From Chthoniobacterales bacterium (GTDB taxonomy: Bacteria; Verrucomicrobiota; Verrucomicrobiia; Chthoniobacterales; UBA10450), in the NCBI GenBank assembly GCA_013694945.1, contig JACDBM010000097.1, positions 1-5,421 of the forward strand: DNA of 5,421 bases, read 5' to 3'. The notes below the pieces were generated by a model. The model was not told the DNA's origin. It did no database searches and worked only from the letters and a program-made list of their open reading frames with translations. The position numbers were made by a program, and so were the translations under genes. Position 1 is the stretch's first letter; each line of letters begins with the position of its first letter. Of the stretch, positions 1 through 5,421 are shown piece after piece.

Positions 1-12
1 CTGGATGTGGGC

Positions 13-2241
13 TCAAAGCAGTTGGTAAGGATCCACGTCGACGGACGCGAGGACATCTTCAGGCAGCGGCAGCTTGCCAAACGTGCCGCGAAGGAGTCGA
101 CTCAGGCGCAGGATCGCTTCGCCTCGAATCAGGATGTGAAAACGAAACTCACCTTGCAGCTTCTCGAGCGGCGCGGGCGAGGGCGAGCTGAGAATGAATT
201 CATCCGGCAACGACTCCTTTAAGCGGCGAGCGAGAGTTTCGGCGGAGAACTTCGCGCGCGCTTCATGCGCCGAACGAACTGTGATCAGGACCGCGTGTCT
301 GAACGGCGGGAAGTCGCATCGTTCCCGGAATTCGAGCTCCTGCTCGAAGTAGCCGGCGAAATCGTGGTGGCGTGCGAACTGAATGGAGGGGCTAAATGGA
401 GTGAACGTCTGCACGAAGACTTCGCCCGGAGTTTCCCCGCGTCCGGCGCGCCCCGCCACTTGCGTGAGGAGCTGAAAGGTTCTCTCGCCTGCGCGAAAGT
501 CCGGCAGATGGAGCGCCAGGTCGGCGTTGATAATCCCGACCAGGGTCACATTGGGAAAGTGCAGGCCTTTGGCAATCATCTGTGTGCCGACCAGGATGTC
601 GATCTTTCCCGCGCGAAAAGCCCGAAGCGTTTCACGAAAGGCGTCCTTACGCGTCATCGAGTCCGCATCCATTCGCCGGACGACAGCTTTCGGGAAGAGC
701 TGCTGCACGTTCGCTTCCACTTTCTCGGTGCCAAAACCCGAGTAAATAAGCGCGTCTTCGCCACATGCAGGGCACTTCTTCGGCACGGCAGCTGTGTGTC
801 CGCAGAGATGGCAGCTCAGGCGTGCCGCGGTGCGGTGAAAGGTAAGGGCGACGCTACAATTCGGACACTCGCGCGCTTCGCCGCAGGCACTGCAAAGCAG
901 GGAAGTCGAGAAGCCACGCCGATTGAGAAAAAGGATGGTCTGCTCACGTTTCTCCAGCCGCGCGTTGATCGCGCGGTGCAGCTTCTCGCCCAGAATGGTG
1001 AGGGATTTCGCCTTTCGCTTCTCTTCTCGCAAATCCACGATCCGGATCAGCGGCATCTGATTGTCATCGACACGTTGCGTGAGACTGACGAGCTGATACT
1101 TACCGCGCGTGGCGTTAAAATAACTCTCGAGCGAAGGCGTAGCCGTCCCGAGCAGCACCACGCACGTCTCCAGCTTAGCCCGGACCACTGCGACATCTCG
1201 TGCCTGATAACGCGGCGCTTCTTCCTGCTTGTAGGAAGTCTCGTGTTCTTCATCGACTACGATGAGCCCAAGGTTCTCCAGGGGCGCGAAGATTGCGCTG
1301 CGCGCTCCGATCACAATTCGAGCGCGGCCGGCCTGGATTTTGTGCCATTCGTCGTGCCGTTCCCCTTCCGAGAGGCGGCTGTGCAGCACCGCGACCATGT
1401 CCTGAGCCTCCGCGAAACGGCTTTTAAAACGCTCGACCGTTTGTGGCGTGAGTGAAATCTCCGGAACCAGCACAATCGCCGTTTTGCTGCGCGCGAGCGC
1501 CGAACGAATTGCCTGGAGATAAATCTCTGTCTTTCCGCTGCCGGTCACGCCGTGCAGCAAAATCGGGCGGGCGGTTTCCGCAGTCTGCATCGCAGCCTCG
1601 ACAGCCGCGAGAGCCGCATTTTGTTCCGCGTTCAACTCCAGGTTCGTCGTCGCGATGAACTGCTCGTCCGCGTGCGGATCTCGTTCGATCGCTTCTTCGC
1701 GCACCTCGATGAACCCGCGTTTTTCAAGGCCGCGCAACGTCTGGTGATCGAGGGAAGTCTGTCGCAGCAGTTCTGTCGCGGAAACCGGCCCGCTGAGTTT
1801 GCTCACAGCTGCGAGTAACTCCGCCTGCCGCGGCGCACGATTGCGTAACTTCTCCACTGCGTCGTGCGGAAGAGCACCCGCGGGACGAACGAAGAGTTGT
1901 TTCTTGTAACTCATCTCCGCGCGCCGGATCACCTGCGGCAACAGGCTCCGCATGACGGTCTCGATTGAGCAGCAGTAATAAGCGCTCATCCACCGCGCGA
2001 GCTCGAGCAGCTTCGGGCTAAGCGCAGCTCCTTCGCCCACGATCGCTTCAATCGGCCGAATGCCGGAGGCGTCCGATTCATCCAGAATCGCGACCACCGT
2101 AGCGAGCGCCGCTTTATCGCGAAAAGGGACCCGCACGCGCCAGCCGATGTCGAGTCGATCCGCGAAGTTTTCTGGGATCAAGTAGTCGAGCTCGCGATGG
2201 ATCGCGCGGTCAACGATGACGCGAGCGTATCTCGGTTTCAC
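13..2241 (-). CDS. priA: Primosomal protein N' (PriA), replication-restart 3'-5' DNA helicase
   Basis: PriA recognises stalled or collapsed replication forks, unwinds the lagging-strand arm with ATP and starts reloading of the replicative helicase. The 742-residue product is close to the usual family length (E. coli PriA is about 730). Residues 1 to about 105 match the 3'-DNA-binding domain, and about 115-195 the winged-helix part. Helicase motifs follow: Walker A GVTGSGKT at 231-238, LVPEISLTPQT at 258-268, DEEH at 330-333 with the aromatic-rich loop just after it, GTATPSLES at 365-373, LFLNRRGF at 437-444, GTQMIAKG at 552-559 and QVAGRAGR at 594-601. Eight cysteines (450, 453, 459, 462, 477, 480, 490, 493) form the two-zinc module. 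The C-terminus ends in the family-typical DVDP segment. The start is GTG, the only good start after an in-frame TGA about 30 bases upstream, and it has no clear Shine-Dalgarno. The stop is TGA at 13-15. It is divergent from the downstream transglycosylase gene. Nothing appears missing or broken. Confidence 0.98.
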   Translation of the reverse strand: MKPRYARVIVDRAIHRELDYLIPENFADRLDIGWRVRVPFRDKAALATVVAILDESDASGIRPIEAIVGEGAALSPKLLELARWMSAYYCCSIETVMRSLLPQVIRRAEMSYKKQLFVRPAGALPHDAVEKLRNRAPRQAELLAAVSKLSGPVSATELLRQTSLDHQTLRGLEKRGFIEVREEAIERDPHADEQFIATTNLELNAEQNAALAAVEAAMQTAETARPILLHGVTGSGKTEIYLQAIRSALARSKTAIVLVPEISLTPQTVERFKSRFAEAQDMVAVLHSRLSEGERHDEWHKIQAGRARIVIGARSAIFAPLENLGLIVVDEEHETSYKQEEAPRYQARDVAVVRAKLETCVVLLGTATPSLESYFNATRGKYQLVSLTQRVDDNQMPLIRIVDLREEKRKAKSLTILGEKLHRAINARLEKREQTILFLNRRGFSTSLLCSACGEARECPNCSVALTFHRTAARLSCHLCGHTAAVPKKCPACGEDALIYSGFGTEKVEANVQQLFPKAVVRRMDADSMTRKDAFRETLRAFRAGKIDILVGTQMIAKGLHFPNVTLVGIINADLALHLPDFRAGERTFQLLTQVAGRAGRGETPGEVFVQTFTPFSPSIQFARHHDFAGYFEQELEFRERCDFPPFRHAVLITVRSAHEARAKFSAETLARRLKESLPDEFILSSPSPAPLEKLQGEFRFHILIRGEAILRLSRLLRGTFGKLPLPEDVLASVDVDPYQLL

Positions 2242-2380
2242 CGGAAGAGAGGCAAGGAATTCAATTGCTCAAAGGAAGCGAAACGTGGATTGATGCAGCG
2301 TGAGCTTCCGCTCGATCGCGCCGTTATCCAAGTGGCCGAAGCTGGATCGCTTTTCGTAGAGGCGAGTCCATCAACTTGCG
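2242..2380. promoter_or_regulatory. Divergent intergenic region between priA and the transglycosylase gene
   Basis: These 139 bases separate two genes transcribed away from each other, so by position they should contain both promoters and both 5' leaders. I looked on both strands for -35/-10 pairs and found only weak TTGATG-type matches without a properly spaced -10 box, so I name no promoter. Neither start has a well-placed Shine-Dalgarno: a GAGG at 2359-2362 is 18 bases from the transglycosylase ATG, which is too far. An open frame crosses the region on the plus strand, but it is the shadow of priA's 5' end and has no family features. Confidence 0.4.
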
Positions 2381-2980
2381 ATGCGTTTCGTCCTTAAACT
2401 GCTTATTTGCGGTCTGCTCGCGACCGGCGCGGGCACCGCCTATCTCGCGCTCCGTTCCGGGGACGTGGTCTACACGCTCCATGAGTGGATCAGTCCGGCG
2501 CGTTTCCAGCAGCACGATGAAATGATTGGCACGGTCGCCGCGCAATATGGCGTCGAGCCGATGCTCGTGAAGGCGGTGGTGTGGCGCGAGAGCAGGTTCG
2601 ACCCGCAAAAGTACGGCAGTGCGGGCGAGCGTGGCCTCATGCAAGTGACGGAGAGAGCCGCGGGCGAGTGGGCGCAGGAGACCAGGGTGGAAAATTTCCG
2701 CGTTGAGGAGCTGTTCGATCCGAAGGTGAATCTGCAAGCTGGCACCTGGTATCTGGCGCGCGCGCTGGGCCACTGGAAGAACCAGACCGATCCGATCCCG
2801 TTCGCGCTGGCGGAGTACAATGCCGGTGCGACCCGCGCGCGCCGCTGGGCCGGGGGTGATGACGCCGGGATTGTTCCGGCGCGAACATTCCGCAGCAATA
2901 TCGACTTTCCGGGAACAAGAAATTACGTGGATACGGTTCTCGCGCGTCTGGAGTTTTACAAACAGCGCGGGCGAATGTAG
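2381..2980 (+). CDS. Membrane-anchored lytic transglycosylase, SLT domain (family 1)
   Basis: This enzyme class cleaves the MurNAc-GlcNAc bond of peptidoglycan and forms 1,6-anhydroMurNAc ends during wall turnover or to make openings for envelope machines. The 199-residue product begins with a short basic start and one hydrophobic stretch at about 4-24. This is a signal anchor or signal peptide, and no proper lipobox is seen, so the enzyme should act in the periplasm. The SLT fold runs from about 45 to 195. The catalytic glutamate is E70 in WRESRFDP, followed by GLMQVT at 85-90, a VNLQAGTWYL segment at 117-126, AEYNAG at 144-149 and the closing TRNYVDTVL at 179-187. Together these are the family motifs in the right order. 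There is no extra superhelical or LysM domain, so it is a minimal enzyme rather than a full Slt70. The ATG at 2381 is chosen because it gives the hydrophobic N-terminus; no clear ribosome site precedes it. The specific subfamily cannot be named. Confidence 0.92.
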   Translation: MRFVLKLLICGLLATGAGTAYLALRSGDVVYTLHEWISPARFQQHDEMIGTVAAQYGVEPMLVKAVVWRESRFDPQKYGSAGERGLMQVTERAAGEWAQETRVENFRVEELFDPKVNLQAGTWYLARALGHWKNQTDPIPFALAEYNAGATRARRWAGGDDAGIVPARTFRSNIDFPGTRNYVDTVLARLEFYKQRGRM

Positions 2981-3096
2981 CGGCAAGCAGCGGGAACCCC
3001 GCAGGGCTATACTGTCTGAGACAGCACCGGAAGAACTCGTCCCGCCGGGGCGGACGAGGCATCGACGCGGCGCGAAACTCTGGTAACGGTGATGCG
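2981..3096 (+). other. Spacer with three consecutive short hairpins ahead of polX
   Basis: These 116 bases lie between the transglycosylase stop and the polX start. They contain three inverted repeats in order: GCGGG-AAC-CCCGC at 2990-3002, CTGTC-TGA-GACAG at 3012-3024, and CTCGTCC with GGACGAG (7-bp arms, GC-rich 9-base interior) at 3036-3058. None is followed by a T-run, so a classical intrinsic terminator is not shown. A TATACT at 3008-3013 resembles a -10 box, but the bases about 17 upstream do not resemble TTGACA, so a polX promoter here is only a possibility. The hairpins could be an RNA leader, a terminator without U-tract, or part of a dispersed intergenic repeat. Confidence 0.45.
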
Positions 3097-4866
3097 ATGG
3101 AGAAGGCGGCGATGGCAGATACGATGGAGAAGATCGCGACCTTTCTTGAGCTGAAGGCGGAGAATCCCTTCAAGATCCGCGCCTACACGAACGCGGCGCG
3201 TTCCATCGAGACGTGGGGTGGCACCGTGGGTGACCTGCGCGATGAAGCAATCCTCGCCGGCATTCCTGGGATCGGGAAAGGCATCGCTTCCGTGATCAAA
3301 GAGCTGGCCGAGACTGGTTCGTCCACCGTCTTCGACACGCTCCGCGCGGAGTTTCCGCCGGATGTTCTAGAACTCTTCACGATTCCGGGGTTGGGCGCGA
3401 AGAAGATAAAAGCACTCTATGAAAAGCTGCACGTCAGCTCAATCGCACAGCTGAAAGAAGCATGCGAAACCGACCGCGTCGCGGAGCTGCCAGGCTTTGG
3501 AAAGACCACGCAGGAGAAACTATGCCGCTCGATCGCTGAGCGCGCCCGGCACACAGGCTCGTTCCAAATGGGACAGGTGGCCAGCGAGGCGGAAAGGTTG
3601 CAGGACGATTTGCGCGCGCTCGATCAGGCCTTGCATGTTTGCATCGCGGGGAGCTACCGGCGGCGCAAAGAGATTGTGCGCGACTTGGATTTCATCGTGG
3701 CGACAAAGACACCCGACGTCGTCTCGAAGTTCTTCATCGAACATCCATTGGTGGAGTCGGTCCTGGTACAGGGCGCGACGAAATCCAGCGTGCGTTTGCG
3801 CTCGGGCATCCAGTGCGATCTTCGTGTGATCACGCCGGGGGAGTATCCGTTTGCACTGAATTACTTCACCGGCAGCAAGGAGCACAACATCGTGCTGCGG
3901 AACCGCGCCTTGCAGCGCGGCTGGACCTTGAACGAGTACCGGCTTTCTCCGCTGCCGGTCGATCCTGCGGCCAAAAGGAAGCCAAAGGTGGCGGAAGAGA
4001 TTCCTGATGTGCGCGATGAAGAGGAGCTCTACCGCGCGCTAGAGCTGGACTACATCCCGCCGGAATTGCGCGAGAATGGCGGCGAATTCGAAGCCGCGGA
4101 GGACGGGCGATTGCCGCGCCTGATCGAGAAGGAAAACATTCGCGGCACATTTCATTGTCACACCAAGGCGAGCGACGGCCGCAATTCGCTCGAGGAGATG
4201 GCGGACGCCGCGGAGGAGCTTGGCCTGCAGTATCTCGGGATCGCGGATCACAGCCGCAGCTCGATCCAGGCACGCGGTCTGGACGAAGTGCGTTTGCGCG
4301 CGCAGATGACGACCATCCGTGGTTTGAACAGACAGCGGGACGGCTTTCGAATCTTCTCCGGCGTTGAATGCGACATCCTGCGCGACGGCTCACTTGATTT
4401 TCCGGACGAACTGCTGGCGGAATTGGATTTCGTCGTGGCTTCCGTGCATTCGGCGTTTAACCTCCCGGAAGCGGAAATGACGGAGCGGATCATCCGCGCG
4501 ATCAGCAATCCGTATGTCACTTTCCTCGCGCATCCGACGGGCCGGCTATTGCTACGCCGTGATCCTTATGCGGTCGATCTCCCCGCGATCATCGAAGCGG
4601 CCGCCGAAACCGGCACCTGGATCGAGATCAATGCCGCGCCCAAGCGTCTCGATTTGGACTGGCGCTGGTGGCCACTCGCGAAAGAAAAGGGGGTGAAATG
4701 CGTGATCAACCCGGATGCGCACGGCGTTGATCGATTGCAGGAGCTCTGGTTCGGGATCGGTGTCGCGCGCAAAGGATGGCTGACAAAGGATGACGTCGTG
4801 AATTGCCTTCCGCTTGCTCAGATCGAGCGCGAGATGGGACGCAAGCGGAGAGCAGCGAAGTTGTAG
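3097..4866 (+). CDS. polX: DNA polymerase X with C-terminal PHP domain (PolX)
   Basis: Bacterial PolX fills short gaps in DNA and, through its PHP domain, has manganese-dependent 3'-5' exonuclease and in some species AP-endonuclease or 3'-phosphatase activity. It is thought to serve base-excision repair in the cytoplasm. The 589 residues match the family's usual 570-590. Helix-hairpin-helix motifs occur at IPGIGKG (56-62), IPGLGAKK (96-103) and LPGFGKTTQEKL (131-142). The nucleotidyltransferase core has GSYRRRKE at 185-192, metal-binding D196 and D198, third aspartate D241 and YFTGSKEHN at 256-264. The IPPELRE linker at 320-326 leads to the PHP domain, where all nine metal ligands are visible: H353, H355, D360, H385, E424, H451, H479, D540 and H542. 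The start at 3097 leaves 22 residues before NPF, the usual spacing; an internal ATG at 3112 has a better ribosome site. The stop codon sits inside a palindrome. Confidence 0.97.
   Translation: MEKAAMADTMEKIATFLELKAENPFKIRAYTNAARSIETWGGTVGDLRDEAILAGIPGIGKGIASVIKELAETGSSTVFDTLRAEFPPDVLELFTIPGLGAKKIKALYEKLHVSSIAQLKEACETDRVAELPGFGKTTQEKLCRSIAERARHTGSFQMGQVASEAERLQDDLRALDQALHVCIAGSYRRRKEIVRDLDFIVATKTPDVVSKFFIEHPLVESVLVQGATKSSVRLRSGIQCDLRVITPGEYPFALNYFTGSKEHNIVLRNRALQRGWTLNEYRLSPLPVDPAAKRKPKVAEEIPDVRDEEELYRALELDYIPPELRENGGEFEAAEDGRLPRLIEKENIRGTFHCHTKASDGRNSLEEMADAAEELGLQYLGIADHSRSSIQARGLDEVRLRAQMTTIRGLNRQRDGFRIFSGVECDILRDGSLDFPDELLAELDFVVASVHSAFNLPEAEMTERIIRAISNPYVTFLAHPTGRLLLRRDPYAVDLPAIIEAAAETGTWIEINAAPKRLDLDWRWWPLAKEKGVKCVINPDAHGVDRLQELWFGIGVARKGWLTKDDVVNCLPLAQIEREMGRKRRAAKL
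3099..3106 (+). promoter_or_regulatory. Possible Shine-Dalgarno for an internal polX start at 3112
   Basis: The purine run GGAGAAGG ends 5 bases before an in-frame ATG at 3112, a normal position for a ribosome binding site, whereas the ATG at 3097 has no comparable sequence upstream. Translation from 3112 would remove the first five residues. The opposing evidence is that the usual distance from the PolX start to the conserved NPF motif fits 3097 better. The run could also simply be codons for the sequence MEKAA. The choice is unresolved. Confidence 0.35.
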
Positions 4867-4883
4867 CCCGGCTACAACTTCGC
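4855..4883 (+). terminator. Perfect 13-bp hairpin overlapping the polX stop codon; candidate terminator
   Basis: The arms GCGAAGTTGTAGC (4855-4867) and GCTACAACTTCGC (4871-4883) are exact reverse complements around a 3-base loop CCG. The left arm begins exactly on a codon and encodes the last residues A-K-L and the TAG stop of polX. The gene converging from the right ends 59 bases further on, so a bidirectional terminator is a reasonable role. There is no T-run on the plus strand after the right arm, so factor-independent termination is not certain. The palindrome may instead be one end of a repeat element, because its right arm recurs at 4928-4940 with one mismatch. Confidence 0.5.
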
Positions 4884-4940
4884 GCCGCAGCCAGGCCACC
4901 TGGGCCCGGCCAGGATCGCCGCTCGAGGCTACAACTCCGC
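4870..4940. repeat. Direct repeat pair GGCTACAACTYCGC enclosing a GC-rich 43-base core
   Basis: GGCTACAACTTCGC at 4870-4883 and GGCTACAACTCCGC at 4927-4940 differ at one base in 14, with a start-to-start distance of 57. Together with the inverted copy at 4855-4867 this makes three copies within 86 bases. The core between them holds a smaller inverted repeat, CCAGG-CCA-CCTGG at 4891-4903, and the palindrome GGGCCC at 4902-4907. The block fills nearly all of the 75-base gap between polX and the converging amidinotransferase-like gene and ends one base before that gene's stop codon. It carries no open frame and no transposase, so it looks like a small palindromic intergenic repeat. Whether it recurs elsewhere in the genome cannot be seen here. 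Confidence 0.6.
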
Positions 4941-4941
4941 C

Positions 4942-5421
4942 TCAGGTGCAGCTTTCGCGCTGCGGCATGTGCATCGTGAGACACTTGCAAGCGCCGCCAG
5001 CCTTCAGGAATTCAGTCATCGGCAGCGGGTGACAGGTGTAGCCGCGCCCCGTCAATTTTTCGACCAATTTTGGGGCGCCTTGAGGCAGGACGATCTGGTG
5101 ATCAAGCACCACCGCGTTGCAGCAGAACACACCCGCCTCTTCCTCCGAAACATCGATCAAGTTCGGCAGCCGATCGCGAATCGCACGCTGTCCGTATTCA
5201 TCGAACGCACCGGGAAACCACATCGCACCACCGTCGGTCAATGGACAAAAGCAGGTGTCAATGTGATAGAACCGCGGATCAACCAGCTCGACCGAAATCA
5301 CCAGGCATCCGAGGAGGTCAGCAACGGCTCGATGTGAATTGATGTCGGTGCGGAATTTGTAGCCGCAGAAAAGGGCGTCACCGGCAAAGAGCGCGTCGCC
5401 CTCCCCTTCGAAGTAGAGATC
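4942..5421 (-). CDS. Amidinotransferase/DDAH-like guanidino-group modifying enzyme, C-terminal part (5' end outside window)
   Basis: Enzymes of this fold attack the guanidinium carbon of arginine or its derivatives with an active-site cysteine; members include arginine deiminase, dimethylarginine dimethylaminohydrolase, amidinotransferases and the cyanobacterial arginine dihydrolase domain. The frame stays open from the TGA at 4942-4944 to the window edge and gives 159 residues, roughly the last half to 60 percent of a protein usually near 270-300. A GTG at 5301 is an internal codon, not the start, because conserved sequence continues upstream of it. Counting from the edge, FEGEGDALF at 4-12 matches the substrate-binding acidic motif, FYHIDTCFCPL at 51-61 holds the likely catalytic histidine H53, and GGACKCLTM at 142-150 holds the likely nucleophile C147, with C145 two residues before it. 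It converges on polX. The exact reaction (hydrolase, dihydrolase or transferase) cannot be decided from this half. Confidence 0.85.
   Translation of the reverse strand, partial: DLYFEGEGDALFAGDALFCGYKFRTDINSHRAVADLLGCLVISVELVDPRFYHIDTCFCPLTDGGAMWFPGAFDEYGQRAIRDRLPNLIDVSEEEAGVFCCNAVVLDHQIVLPQGAPKLVEKLTGRGYTCHPLPMTEFLKAGGACKCLTMHMPQRESCT

Noticed and set aside
265..1455. A 396-codon open frame on the plus strand, antisense to priA
   Set aside because: It lies wholly inside the unmistakable priA gene on the other strand, its product has no recognisable motifs and a composition expected from reverse-reading GC-rich codons, and it has no ribosome site. It is a shadow frame.
2290..2328. TTGATG at 2290-2295 and GTTATC near 2323 as a sigma-70 promoter for the transglycosylase gene
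   Set aside because: The spacing is about 27 bases and both boxes are poor matches, so the pair is not credible.
2324..2986. A 220-codon minus-strand open frame over the transglycosylase gene
   Set aside because: The plus-strand frame has a signal anchor and all SLT motifs in order; the minus-strand product is rich in Arg, His and Pro without domains, typical of an antisense shadow.
3866..4393. A 175-codon minus-strand open frame within polX
   Set aside because: It is antisense to conserved polymerase and PHP motifs, has Arg/Ser/Pro-rich low-complexity composition, and no family features.
5299..5301. GTG as the start codon of the amidinotransferase-like gene
   Set aside because: The same frame continues without a stop to the window edge and encodes a conserved FEGEGDALF-type motif upstream, so the GTG is internal and the true start is outside the window.
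4969..5342. Plus-strand open frames at the right end (122 and 90 codons)
   Set aside because: They overlap the minus-strand amidinotransferase-like frame, which has conserved active-site motifs and stays open to the window edge; the plus-strand products resemble nothing.
5357..5363. TTGTAGC near 5357 as a further copy of the intergenic repeat
   Set aside because: Only about seven bases match, it lies within conserved coding sequence, and it lacks the inverted or direct partners seen at 4855-4940.

Overview
This GC-rich bacterial window carries four protein genes, three complete and one cut by the right edge. They look like chromosomal housekeeping and core-metabolism genes. I see no mobile element, phage gene, CRISPR array, tRNA or rRNA. 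The phylum cannot be proven from the sequence. The GC-rich coding style, the lack of Shine-Dalgarno sequences in front of most starts, and the GTTGTAGCC/GGCTACAAC palindromic repeat would fit a soil bacterium such as a Verrucomicrobiota (Spartobacteria-like) member. That is a low-confidence inference.

Layout, left to right. (1) Positions 13-2241, minus strand: priA, the primosomal replication-restart helicase, complete with all helicase motifs and the eight-cysteine zinc module. (2) Positions 2242-2380: a 139-bp divergent intergenic region that must hold the 5' control regions of priA and the next gene; no convincing promoter is visible. (3) Positions 2381-2980, plus strand: a small membrane-anchored lytic transglycosylase of the SLT family. 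(4) Positions 2981-3096: a 116-bp spacer with three short inverted repeats in a row. (5) Positions 3097-4866, plus strand: polX, a bacterial/archaeal-type family X DNA polymerase fused to a C-terminal PHP nuclease domain, with every catalytic residue of both parts visible. (6) Positions 4855-4940: a palindrome that contains the polX stop codon, followed by direct copies of the same 14-mer, filling the gap between two convergent genes. (7) Positions 4942-5421, minus strand: the C-terminal 159 residues of an amidinotransferase/DDAH-like (guanidino-group modifying) enzyme whose N-terminus lies outside the window.

The genes do not form an obvious common pathway. PriA (fork restart) and PolX (gap filling and base-excision repair) are both genome-maintenance proteins, but they lie on opposite strands with a cell-wall enzyme between them, so a functional link is not supported. 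I found no strong candidate for an undescribed system. The least explained signals are the repeat cluster at the convergent polX 3' end and the three hairpins ahead of polX.
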